From the NCBI GenBank assembly GCA_902766525.1, contig CACXDX010000044.1, positions 1 through 8,273 on the forward strand: a stretch of DNA of 8,273 bases, written 5' to 3'. Made by a program: the position numbers and the translations under genes. This stretch comes from an uncultured Bacillota bacterium (GTDB taxonomy: Bacteria > Bacillota > Dehalobacteriia > UBA7702). This document shows, one piece after another, positions 1 to 6,495 of this stretch. The notes beneath the pieces are model-generated. The model ran no database searches. It had not been told where the DNA came from and worked only from the letters and a program-made list of their open reading frames with translations. The first letter of the stretch is position 1. Each line of letters starts with the position of its first letter.

Positions 1-434
1 ACTTTCCAGCAACCGAGACATTTATAATCGGCGCCTTTATGCTGAATGAAATTTTTTACATCATCCGGCGGATAGCTGAGAAATAAGCCGATTTCATGGG
101 GGAAACCATCCTTTTCCCTGAGCCTGCGCCCGAGCCGGGCGACACAACCGGCGCTGTCATCGCTGTCGTATCCGGCCTCATCAAGAAAAGTACGGCGGAC
201 AGGATCGGCGAAATCGCGTTTAAGCGCCGAAGGCCGATAAACATAAATCAGGGCTCTTTTTCCCGAGCTGCGCAGAGGCAAAACACGAATCCCTTTCGGA
301 ACAAGCTTACGATTGATGGTGCGAACAGCGGAAATCAGATCATCTTTTGAAGATAGGGAGCATGAAAACAAATTCCCCGTTTTAATCCCCGCCAACGTCG
401 GGGAACAATGCTCAACGACGAGTTTTTCGGACAT
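1..434 (-). CDS. DUF3793 family protein, N-terminal part (cut by window edge)
   Basis: An open frame reads from an ATG at 434 leftwards off the window, giving 144 complete residues without a stop. A ribosome site (AAAGG at 447-443, 8 nt spacing) supports this start. I recognise the family from the conserved segment at residues 115-144: an IGLFLSYPPDDV motif, then FI-HKG and KCLGCWK, a signature I associate with DUF3793. Cysteines 10, 139 and 142 are visible; the CxxC-like KCLGCWK region might bind metal or be redox active, but that is inference. No biochemical function is established for the family as far as I know. It is the last visible gene of the ferrous-iron locus, 108 nt after the FeoB-associated protein. 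That gap holds no terminator I can see, only a GAGCCGGCTC palindrome without a T tract, so cotranscription is plausible. The C-terminus lies outside the window. Confidence 0.85.
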   Translation of the reverse strand, partial: MSEKLVVEHCSPTLAGIKTGNLFSCSLSSKDDLISAVRTINRKLVPKGIRVLPLRSSGKRALIYVYRPSALKRDFADPVRRTFLDEAGYDSDDSAGCVARLGRRLREKDGFPHEIGLFLSYPPDDVKNFIQHKGADYKCLGCWK

Positions 435-542
435 TCCTTTTTCCTTTCCGCGAGAAACCTTTGTTCCGCTTTATCGTGACGGCTTGCTGATCGCAGGGGG
501 GCAGCGACGCTTCCGTTTTTCGTGAGCCGGCTCCGCCCTTTT

Positions 543-719
543 TCAGCCTTTTTTATGGCATTGACTTTCCATGGCGCAGCCGCTGCAGCCGCAGCTGCAG
601 CCGGAGCTTCCGTTTATCCTGCGCTTGCGAAGGGTCAGACCGATGATGAGACCGACCACAGCCAACAGCATCAAAGCAACGACGATGGTCCCAATATTCG
701 TAAAAAACCAGGAAATCAT
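543..719 (-). CDS. FeoB-associated Cys-rich membrane protein
   Basis: A 58-residue protein begins with a single hydrophobic helix (about residues 9-30), followed by a basic RKRR stop-transfer patch (31-34) and a short tail rich in cysteine (C41, C43, C45, C48 and C54). This layout and the position directly downstream of feoB match the FeoB-associated Cys-rich small membrane protein family. By the positive-inside rule the Cys tail should face the cytoplasm, where it could bind ferrous iron or interact with FeoB; that role is inference. The ATG at 719 is preferred because a near-perfect ribosome site (AGGAGGTG) lies 9 nt upstream. An in-frame TTG at 740 would place that ribosome site inside the coding region. 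The gene starts 21 nt after the feoB stop, so the two are surely cotranscribed. The frame ends with TGA at 543. Confidence 0.85.
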   Translation of the reverse strand: MISWFFTNIGTIVVALMLLAVVGLIIGLTLRKRRINGSSGCSCGCSGCAMESQCHKKG

Positions 720-740
720 TTGGCCTTCACCTCCTTTCAA

Positions 741-3149
741 TCAAGCATTAATGCGAACACTTGTATCAAGATGGGTCGCTTCTTTATAGGGACGAAACAG
801 CAGCCAGCAAAAGAGCGCAATCAACAGAACGGAGACGATAACACCGATCGCATTGCCACTTCCACTGAAGAAACTGCCCAGTTGATAAATGACGAGAGCA
901 ACGGCATAAGCGAAGCCGCATTGATATCCGATGGCAAACCACGTCCATTTTGCCGAGTTCATTTCCCTGCGGATGGCGCCTATCGCGGCAAAGCAGGGCG
1001 CGCAGAGAAGATTGAAAACAAGGAAAGCGTAGCCGGAGAGGGCCGTCAGACCCTCGAAGTCGAGGACACCGAAAACGGCGACAACTTCTTCCTTCGCGAC
1101 GAGACCCATGATCGTGGCGACAGTGGCTTTGATGTTGCCAAAACCCAACGGAGAGAAAATCCAGCATACAGCAGAACCGATGAGACCGAGGAAGCTGCTT
1201 TCCAGTTCCATATCGGGATCGAAAGCGACGCTGCCGTTGACGACGCCAAAGACGGATCCTGCCCAAATAATAATCGAGGAAATCAGAATGATGGTACCGG
1301 CCCGCTTAATAAAGGACCAACCCCGTTCCCACATGCTGCGGAGTACGTTGTCGACGGTGGGCATATGATAGGGCGGCAGCTCCATGACGAAGGGCGCGGG
1401 ATCACCGGCGAAGGGCCGTGTTTTTTTCAATATAATCCCGGAGACGACAATGGCGGTAACACCGAGAAAATACGCGCTGGGCGCGACCCACCAGGCACCG
1501 TGGAAAACGGCGGCGGTCAGCAGAGCAATGATGGGCAGCTTCGCACCGCAGGGGATAAAGGTTGTCGTCATGATCGTCATGCGACGATCACGTTCCTGCT
1601 CAATGGTGCGGGAGGCCATAATGCCGGGAACACCGCAACCGCTGCCAATAAGCATCGGAATGAAGGATTTGCCGGAAAGGCCGAATTTACGAAAGATTCG
1701 ATCCATCACGAAAGCAACCCTTGCCATGTACCCGCAGGCCTCAAGAAAGGCTAAAAAGATAAAGAGAACAAGCATCTGCGGAACAAAGCCGAGAACGGCG
1801 CCGACCCCGCCGACAATTCCGTCGAGGATCAATCCCTTGAGCCATTCGGCGCAATTGACGGCATCGAGTCCGCTTTCAATCAGCGCGGGGATTCCCGGAA
1901 CCCAGATTCCGTATTCGGCGGAATCCGGTGCCTCCTCTAAGATCGAGTCGGCAATGGCGGCAATGTCATAACCCTCCTCTGCCAGGGAGTCACCATAGAT
2001 ATCAACGCTTTCTTCAAAGGCTTCGAAGTCGAGATCTTTCACGGCGCTGAGAACATCATCGGCGCCGGCCACGTTACTGCCGGCAGCCGTCTCGATGGCA
2101 GCGAGAAGCTCGGGATTGCTGAGAGTTTCGGCAGCGTAATCATCAAGAGCTTCGGCATATTCACTGTTACCGATACCGAAAAGATGGTAACCGTCGCCGA
2201 AGAGACCATCGTTGGTCCAATCCGTTGCCATCCCGCCGATGGTGGTAATGGAAACATAATAGACGACAAACATCACCGCCGCAAAAATCGGCAGCGCCAA
2301 AAGGCGACTGGTGACGATGCGGTCGATCTTATCGGAAAGCGAAAGCATTCCCGCGTTTCTCTTTTTATAGCATCCCTTCAAAATCGAATTGATATAGAGG
2401 TAGCGTTCGTTGGTGATGATGCTTTCGGCATCATCATCCATTTCTTTTTCGGCAGCAACGATATCCGCTTCGATGTGATTTCTCACTTCTTCACCGAAAT
2501 TCAATTTTTCAATCGTTTTTTCGTCTCGTTCAAAGAGTTTTACCGCATACCAGCGCTGTTGTTCCTCAGGCATATCATGAACAACGGCTTCCTCGATATG
2601 AGCGATGGCATGCTCCACGGTGCCGCTGAAAACGTGAAGAGGAATCGCCTTTTCCCCTGCGGCTGCATTGACGGCGGCTGCGGCCGCCTCGGCAACACCT
2701 TTTCCCTTCAGCGCCGAAATTTCCAAAACAGGACAGTGCAGCTGCTTCGACAAGGACTTTGTGTCAATCTTATCACCGTTTTTTTTGACAATGTCCATCA
2801 TGTTGACGGCAATCACAACGGGGATTCCCAACTCCAGTAATTGTGTCGTCAGATAAAGATTGCGTTCGAGATTGGTTCCGTCTACGATGTTGAGCACAGC
2901 GTCGGGTTTTTCCTCGATCAAATAATTTCTGGCGATGACTTCCTCTAAAGTATAGGGAGAGAGGGAATAAATACCCGGCAGATCGGTAACAACCGCGTCG
3001 GGATGATTTTTTAAGCGCCCCTCTTTCTTTTCCACCGTCACGCCGGGCCAATTTCCCACGAACTGATTGGAGCCGGTCAGGGCGTTAAACAGTGTTGTTT
3101 TTCCGCTGTTGGGATTTCCGGCCAGAGCGATTTTTACATTTCCCTTCAT
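741..3149 (-). CDS. feoB: Ferrous iron transport protein B (FeoB)
   Basis: An 802-residue inner-membrane Fe(II) permease with an N-terminal G-protein domain. The GTPase motifs are intact: G1 GNPNSGKT (11-18), G2 Thr38, G3 DLPG (56-59), G4 NMMD (116-119) and G5 ISA (144-146). A linker/helical domain (about 165-275) precedes the membrane part. The two Gate segments are clear, with GSGCGVPG (502-509) and FIPCGAKLP (531-539), and a late LLCAPC (714-719) contributes further cysteines. Several membrane helices run from about 283 to 785. Between the first helix (about 283-303) and the next at about 440 lies an unusually long, acidic, probably extracytoplasmic loop of roughly 130 residues. Start choice: AGGAGG (3161-3156) is 6 nt from the ATG at 3149 and only 3 nt from a tandem ATG at 3152, so 3149 is favoured; the difference is one residue. 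It lies 80 nt downstream of feoA, with a terminator and an operator-like dyad between them. Confidence 0.98.
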   Translation of the reverse strand: MKGNVKIALAGNPNSGKTTLFNALTGSNQFVGNWPGVTVEKKEGRLKNHPDAVVTDLPGIYSLSPYTLEEVIARNYLIEEKPDAVLNIVDGTNLERNLYLTTQLLELGIPVVIAVNMMDIVKKNGDKIDTKSLSKQLHCPVLEISALKGKGVAEAAAAAVNAAAGEKAIPLHVFSGTVEHAIAHIEEAVVHDMPEEQQRWYAVKLFERDEKTIEKLNFGEEVRNHIEADIVAAEKEMDDDAESIITNERYLYINSILKGCYKKRNAGMLSLSDKIDRIVTSRLLALPIFAAVMFVVYYVSITTIGGMATDWTNDGLFGDGYHLFGIGNSEYAEALDDYAAETLSNPELLAAIETAAGSNVAGADDVLSAVKDLDFEAFEESVDIYGDSLAEEGYDIAAIADSILEEAPDSAEYGIWVPGIPALIESGLDAVNCAEWLKGLILDGIVGGVGAVLGFVPQMLVLFIFLAFLEACGYMARVAFVMDRIFRKFGLSGKSFIPMLIGSGCGVPGIMASRTIEQERDRRMTIMTTTFIPCGAKLPIIALLTAAVFHGAWWVAPSAYFLGVTAIVVSGIILKKTRPFAGDPAPFVMELPPYHMPTVDNVLRSMWERGWSFIKRAGTIILISSIIIWAGSVFGVVNGSVAFDPDMELESSFLGLIGSAVCWIFSPLGFGNIKATVATIMGLVAKEEVVAVFGVLDFEGLTALSGYAFLVFNLLCAPCFAAIGAIRREMNSAKWTWFAIGYQCGFAYAVALVIYQLGSFFSGSGNAIGVIVSVLLIALFCWLLFRPYKEATHLDTSVRINA

Positions 3150-3166
3150 CATATTCCTCCTATTTA

Positions 3167-3184
3167 AGTTAATTACAACTAACT
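3167..3184. promoter_or_regulatory. Operator-like dyad upstream of feoB
   Basis: The sequence is AGTTA-N8-TAACT, identical in arms and spacing to the dyad at 3757-3774 in front of the FeoA genes. It sits 17 nt upstream of the feoB start codon, just before the ribosome site. A possible -10 (TGTAAT, minus strand 3177-3172) lies inside the dyad, so a bound repressor would block a feoB promoter or halt elongating polymerase. I could not find a convincing -35. The likely ligand is the DtxR-family protein encoded at 3892; that pairing is inference from proximity and motif repetition. Confidence 0.6.
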
Positions 3185-3192
3185 AATGCACC

Positions 3193-3215
3193 AAAAAAAA
3201 CAGAGTATTTCTCTG
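3193..3215 (-). terminator. Small intrinsic terminator or attenuator between feoA and feoB
   Basis: On the minus strand a hairpin CAGAG-AAATA-CTCTG (5-bp stem, 5-nt loop) is followed directly by eight T residues. It lies 15 nt after the feoA stop. The short stem suggests partial termination, which would lower feoB relative to feoA transcripts. The dyad at 3167-3184 lies immediately downstream. Confidence 0.55.
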
Positions 3216-3229
3216 GCGATCCGTTTTGC

Positions 3230-3451
3230 CTATTCAATCTCAATAATTTCAGCATCATTCCTACGCAATGAAAGTTCATATCCTCTAACGGTAATTTCGA
3301 CAGGATCTCCGAGAGGGGCAACTTTCCTAATATAGACATCGGTTCCTTTGGTAATTCCCATGTCCATAATACGACGTTTTACAGCCCCTTCTCCATGAAT
3401 TTTTTTAACGATAACCGTATCGCCGACCCGTACGTCTTTCATGCTTCTCAT
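3230..3451 (-). CDS. feoA: Ferrous iron transport protein A (FeoA), canonical copy
   Basis: A 73-residue SH3-like FeoA-domain protein, a small cytoplasmic partner of FeoB. The family pattern is visible in order: an N-terminal VGDTVIVKKI strand (9-18), the RRIMDMGITKGTDV turn (26-39), then PLGDP (46-50) with VEITVRGYELSLR (51-63), the classic GDP and GY-L-LR elements. The first ATG at 3451 is used; its AGGAGG (3470-3465) is 13 nt away, which is long, so the in-frame ATG at 3442 is an alternative only in the unlikely case of another ribosome site. The AGGAGG overlaps the stop codon of the preceding FeoA-like gene, implying translational coupling. It ends with TAG at 3230 and is followed by a small terminator hairpin before feoB. 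Confidence 0.95.
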   Translation of the reverse strand: MRSMKDVRVGDTVIVKKIHGEGAVKRRIMDMGITKGTDVYIRKVAPLGDPVEITVRGYELSLRRNDAEIIEIE

Positions 3452-3469
3452 TTCTTCTTTCTTTCCTCC

Positions 3470-3682
3470 TTAAATCATAATCTTCGCCGCCATCTCCCGG
3501 CTGATCGCCACCCGGGATTCTCTGACGTTGACAATCACATTTCCGCTGATCATGGAGATAACCGTAACATTTGTACCGGCAGTGAAGCCGAGACTTTCCA
3601 AGTATTTGCGCACTTCGGGATTGCCGCCTACCCGAAGCACGGTTTTTTCTTCTCCTGTATCGGCCATTGTTAGCGGCATCAT
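3470..3682 (-). CDS. Divergent FeoA domain protein, first gene of the feo cluster
   Basis: A 70-residue FeoA-like SH3-fold protein. It keeps the family scaffold: a VLRVGGNPEVRKYLESLGFTAG stretch (15-36), where canonical FeoA has I-G---R-RL--LG---G, then VTVISMISGNVIVNV (39-53) and SRVAISREMAAKI (57-69). It lacks the GDP and GY elements seen in the neighbouring FeoA, so it is a paralogue with a probably distinct role. Paired FeoA proteins are common in anaerobic Firmicutes. The ATG at 3682 (or the tandem ATG at 3679) is chosen because AGGAGG (3693-3688) lies 5 or 8 nt upstream. A TTG at 3703 would sit before that ribosome site and is rejected. It is the promoter-proximal gene and its stop codon touches the ribosome site of feoA. 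Confidence 0.9.
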   Translation of the reverse strand: MMPLTMADTGEEKTVLRVGGNPEVRKYLESLGFTAGTNVTVISMISGNVIVNVRESRVAISREMAAKIMI

Positions 3683-3756
3683 ATTATCCTCCTTGCTGCT
3701 CAAACGAAAAAGATTTCATAAAAAAGCCTTAGACAGGTTTTTTATCACTCGATTTG

Positions 3757-3774
3757 AGTTAATAATATCTAACT
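3757..3774. promoter_or_regulatory. Operator-like dyad at the feo transcription start
   Basis: AGTTA-N8-TAACT, a perfect 5+5 inverted repeat with the same spacing as the copy before feoB. It begins about 8 bp downstream of the predicted -10 box of the feo promoter, so it covers the expected start site. A repressor bound here would block initiation. The flanks are AT-rich. Confidence 0.6.
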
Positions 3775-3781
3775 TTTTCTA

Positions 3782-3799
3782 AGTTTAACACGACTAACC
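3782..3799. promoter_or_regulatory. Second, degenerate operator dyad inside the feo promoter
   Basis: AGTTT-N8-TAACC has the same 18-bp architecture with two arm changes. All three dyads share AGTT at the left and CTAAC at the right. It overlaps the -10 box and most of the spacer of the feo promoter and starts 25 bp from the dyad at 3757. The half-site GGTTAG (minus strand) resembles the GGTTAG half-site of classical DtxR/IdeR boxes, although the spacing between halves is longer here. Confidence 0.5.
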
Positions 3800-3810
3800 T
3801 CGTTTGTCAA
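3782..3810 (-). promoter_or_regulatory. Promoter of the feo locus
   Basis: On the minus strand a perfect -35 TTGACA (3810-3805) is followed after exactly 17 nt by TAAACT (3787-3782), a 4/6 match to the -10 consensus. The predicted start is near 3775, about 93 nt before the first FeoA-like start codon. A-rich DNA upstream of the -35 (about 3811-3840) could act as an UP element. Two operator-like dyads overlap or flank it. Confidence 0.7.
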
Positions 3811-3827
3811 TGCCATTTTTTGTTTTC

Positions 3828-3862
3828 TTGAATTTTTTTTTGATCTATGGTACTCTTATAAT
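3828..3862 (+). promoter_or_regulatory. Probable promoter of the dtxR-lcp unit
   Basis: A perfect TATAAT lies at 3857-3862, 30 nt before the regulator start codon, giving a short leader of about 23 nt. No good -35 stands at the usual distance: the nearest match, TTGAAT (3828-3833), is 23 nt away. The same TTGAAT is 17 nt from a poorer -10 (TACTCT, 3851-3856), so the exact hexamer pair is unresolved. The operator dyads lie about 60 bp upstream, so strong autorepression through them is not obvious. Confidence 0.5.
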
Positions 3863-3891
3863 AAGTAAAATGGGAAAGTGGTGATCATACC

Positions 3892-4269
3892 ATGGAAATC
3901 AGAAAATCGGCCGAGGATTATCTGGAAACAATGTTGATGTTACAGGAACAACGAGGATATATCCGCTCCATCGATATTGCCAATCATCTCGGGGTAACGA
4001 AACCCTCCGTCAGTTACGCCGTTAAAAAACTGAGAGAAAACGGCTATATTTCCATGGATAAAGACGGTCTTATCACCCTTTCCGCCACGGGGAAAGAAAT
4101 CGCCGAGCGGATGTATGAACGTCATAAACTTCTGACCTCTTTTCTCGTGCTCATCGGTGTTGACGGCGCCATCGCGGAAGAGGATGCCTGCAAGATCGAA
4201 CACGACATCAGCAACGAGACTTTTCAGGCGATCCACCGCCATATTAAAAAATTTTTACAGGAAGGTTAA
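3892..4269 (+). CDS. DtxR/MntR-family metal-dependent transcriptional regulator
   Basis: A 125-residue regulator with an N-terminal winged helix (about 1-70; recognition region VTKPSVSYAVKKLRENGYI at 35-53) and a dimerisation/metal-binding domain (about 72-123). It lacks the C-terminal SH3-like domain of DtxR, as MntR does. Likely metal ligands by alignment to MntR are D9, E12, H78, E103 and H104. The MntR E99 position is C100 here (CKIEH, as in DtxR), so the ligand set is mixed: Asp as in MntR and Cys as in DtxR. Whether it senses Fe(II) or Mn(II) cannot be read from sequence, but divergence from a ferrous-iron locus favours iron. Translation starts at the ATG at 3892, with GGTGATC just upstream matching the extended anti-Shine-Dalgarno. 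It probably represses the feo genes through the AGTTA-N8-TAACT dyads (inference) and is cotranscribed with the LCP gene 5 nt downstream. Confidence 0.93.
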   Translation: MEIRKSAEDYLETMLMLQEQRGYIRSIDIANHLGVTKPSVSYAVKKLRENGYISMDKDGLITLSATGKEIAERMYERHKLLTSFLVLIGVDGAIAEEDACKIEHDISNETFQAIHRHIKKFLQEG

Positions 4270-4274
4270 ACCAT

Positions 4275-5228
4275 ATGAGTAAGAAAAAACGGATCAAAAC
4301 AATTCTGATCATTGTTTTCGCCATATTGGCTTTATTAACCGCCGGCGTTGTCGGCGCATCACTCTATTTTTTCGGCAACATGAACACCACCGAGATCTCA
4401 AAAGACAATGAAGATCTCGGCATTACCGAAGAGCGCGCGGCGCAAAGCGACGCAAAAATCACAAACTACGCCCTTTTCGGCGTTGATACCAGAGATATGT
4501 CGGCAGATTCAGGACGGAGCGACGCGATTCTTATTCTGACTGTGGATGAAAAACACAACGTCATCAAAATGACGTCGATCCTGCGCGACAGCAAAGTTCC
4601 CATTGAAGGCCACGGCGAGCAAAAGATCACCCATGCTTATGCTTTGGGCGGCCCGACACTGGCCATTAAAACCATCAACCAAAACTTTGATATGGATATC
4701 AAAGATTACGTCACCGTTAATTTCAGCCAGATGGCGGAAATCGTTGATTCGGTAGGCGGCATCACCATGGATCTCACCCCAAGCGAAGCAGCTGAAATCA
4801 ATGAAATGACACCCGACGCGCAAAAGCTTCAAGGCTCCGGCAGTATGGAACTCAACGGCGATCAGGCTGTTGCTTACAGCCGCATTCGCAAGATCGACTC
4901 CGACAACGCCCGCGCCGATCGGCAAAAAGAAGTGCTGAGCGCCGTTTTTCGCAAAATCGCTTCTCTGCCCAAAACGCAATATCCCGGCGTCATCCACGAT
5001 TTCCTCGGTTTGGTCGAAACTTCTCTGACCTACGGAGATCTGATCGGTTACACGACGTCTCCCCTGATCACAAAGGGATTTTATACCGAACAATATTCCA
5101 TTCCCGATGAAGCCTATGAAACCGATCTGAAAGGCGGCATCGACAGTACCGGCGCATGGGTTTGGACTTATGATTTGAATAAAGCCGCAAAACGCCTGCA
5201 TACCATCGTTTACGGAGAAACAGAGTAA
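4275..5228 (+). CDS. LytR-CpsA-Psr (LCP) family cell-envelope transferase
   Basis: A 317-residue protein with a short basic cytoplasmic N-terminus (MSKKKR), one membrane helix (about 8-32) and an extracytoplasmic LCP domain (about 60-228). Characteristic elements are visible: FGVDTRD (68-74), GRSDAILILTVD (80-91), TSILRDSKV (100-108), KITHAYALGG (117-126), and ELNGDQAVAYSRIRKID (192-208) with DNARADRQ (210-217). Charged residues typical of the lipid-phosphate/Mg2+ pocket, D71, R73, R81, D83, R104, R203 and R205, are present. LCP enzymes transfer undecaprenyl-phosphate-linked glycopolymers to peptidoglycan or other acceptors; the acceptor here is unknown. No second extracytoplasmic domain is evident. 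AGGAAGG overlapping the regulator's stop supplies the ribosome site, 9 nt from the ATG, so the two genes are translationally linked. The gene ends 25 nt before a strong terminator. Confidence 0.93.
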   Translation: MSKKKRIKTILIIVFAILALLTAGVVGASLYFFGNMNTTEISKDNEDLGITEERAAQSDAKITNYALFGVDTRDMSADSGRSDAILILTVDEKHNVIKMTSILRDSKVPIEGHGEQKITHAYALGGPTLAIKTINQNFDMDIKDYVTVNFSQMAEIVDSVGGITMDLTPSEAAEINEMTPDAQKLQGSGSMELNGDQAVAYSRIRKIDSDNARADRQKEVLSAVFRKIASLPKTQYPGVIHDFLGLVETSLTYGDLIGYTTSPLITKGFYTEQYSIPDEAYETDLKGGIDSTGAWVWTYDLNKAAKRLHTIVYGETE

Positions 5229-5253
5229 ACACATCAAAAAAGTCACAGCAATA

Positions 5254-5293
5254 AAAGAAGCTTCTTAAACCAAAGTTTGAGAAGCTTCTTTTT
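5254..5293. terminator. Bidirectional intrinsic terminator between lcp and rnpB
   Basis: Two 17-nt arms (5254-5270 and 5275-5291) pair with one G-U wobble around a CAAA loop. The stem contains AAGAAGCTTCTT. A T run follows on the plus strand and an A run precedes it, so it can end both the dtxR-lcp transcript and the convergent rnpB transcript, whose mature 3' end lies about 20 nt away. Confidence 0.9.
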
Positions 5294-5310
5294 ACTCCAT
5301 TTTTCTCTGA

Positions 5311-5672
<362 letters not shown>

Positions 5673-5676
5673 CGTC

Positions 5677-5705
5677 ATTATACTTTAAAAACATATTTTT
5701 GACAA
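5677..5705 (-). promoter_or_regulatory. rnpB promoter
   Basis: TTGTCA (5705-5700), a 17-nt spacer and a perfect TATAAT (5682-5677) on the minus strand predict a start near 5670, matching the 5' end of the P1 helix. The -35 begins only 6 nt after the nif3 stop codon. No terminator separates them, so operon readthrough into rnpB is possible. Confidence 0.88.
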
Positions 5706-5711
5706 CTTTTT

Positions 5712-6491
5712 TCACAAAACATGCCAGCAATTTTTCATCTTTTCCGCCACGATGAAACGAATTCCCGGCATAGCAGCGGCCATTTTCTCCGTAAAAACCT
5801 CGATAACATGAACTTCCGTATCGAAATGACCCGCGTCGATCAAACAAAGATCCAGCGCAGCCGCTTCCTCTCCCTGATGATATTTGAGATCTCCGGTAAC
5901 GTAGACGTCGGCGCCTGCTTTGGCGGCGGCGGAAATGAAATCGCTTCCGGCGCCGCCCATTACAGCCACGGTACGGATCAGCCGATGCTTATTGCCGACG
6001 ACCCGAATCATATCGAGATGCAAACGTTCTTTCACTGCCGCCGCAAAATCCCCCAACGTCGCTTTCTCCGGATAGATACCGATCACACCGAAACTGCCGC
6101 CGTTTTCCGTGGGGCAGAAGGGACAGCAAAGGGTCAATCCCAGTTTCTTTCCGAGCACGGCGCTGACGCCGCCGGCGGCTTTATCGAGATTGGTATGACA
6201 GGAAACAACGGCGATATCATCTTTGATCAGAGAAGCGATGAGCCGCCCCTTTCCCTTGCCCCGATCGATGGAACGAAACTCCTTAAAAAAGAGGGGATGA
6301 TGGGTCACGATCAGCTCCGCTTTGTATTTTTTTGCCTCGTAGACGGTTTCTTCATTCAAATCAAGCGCCGTAAGCACCGTCGTGATCTCCGCATCGGGAT
6401 CACCCAGCTGCATGCCGCTGTTATCCCAATCCTCCTGAGAGGAAAAAGGATACAGCTCATCGATGGCCGCGATCACTTCCGCTAATTTCAT
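5712..6491 (-). CDS. Nif3-like dinuclear metal centre hexameric protein
   Basis: A 259-residue member of the Nif3/YbgI/DUF34 family, cytoplasmic proteins that form ring-shaped hexamers with a two-metal site. The exact cellular reaction is not settled. Conserved blocks are all present: EDWDNSG (20-26), VTHHPLFF (62-69), CHTNLD (98-103), VMGGAGSDFI (177-186), TGDLKYHQ (199-206) and DAGHFDTE (219-226). Probable metal ligands are H64, H65, D103, H222 and E226. The length matches the short YbgI type; the extra central domain of Bacillus YqfO is absent. The ATG at 6491 lies 4 nt after the trmK stop, with an AGGGGA-like ribosome site about 11 nt upstream. A TTG at 6518 would overlap trmK and match the family's start less well. 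The trmK-nif3 pairing is widespread in Firmicutes (yqfN-yqfO), which suggests a shared function or merely shared regulation. Confidence 0.95.
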   Translation of the reverse strand: MKLAEVIAAIDELYPFSSQEDWDNSGMQLGDPDAEITTVLTALDLNEETVYEAKKYKAELIVTHHPLFFKEFRSIDRGKGKGRLIASLIKDDIAVVSCHTNLDKAAGGVSAVLGKKLGLTLCCPFCPTENGGSFGVIGIYPEKATLGDFAAAVKERLHLDMIRVVGNKHRLIRTVAVMGGAGSDFISAAAKAGADVYVTGDLKYHQGEEAAALDLCLIDAGHFDTEVHVIEVFTEKMAAAMPGIRFIVAEKMKNCWHVL

Positions 6492-6495
6492 GATT

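Noticed and set aside
480..542. GAGCCGGCTC palindrome after the FeoB-associated gene as a terminator
   Set aside because: It is not followed by a T tract in either direction, so it was not called as a terminator.
522..1754. Long plus-strand open frame of 410 codons opposite feoB
   Set aside because: It lies mostly antisense to the clear feoB frame, has no recognisable domain and an odd Asn/Gly/Asp-rich composition typical of a shadow frame.
5721..6485. Plus-strand open frame of 254 codons opposite nif3
   Set aside because: The opposite strand encodes an intact Nif3 family protein with all conserved metal-site blocks; this frame is its shadow.
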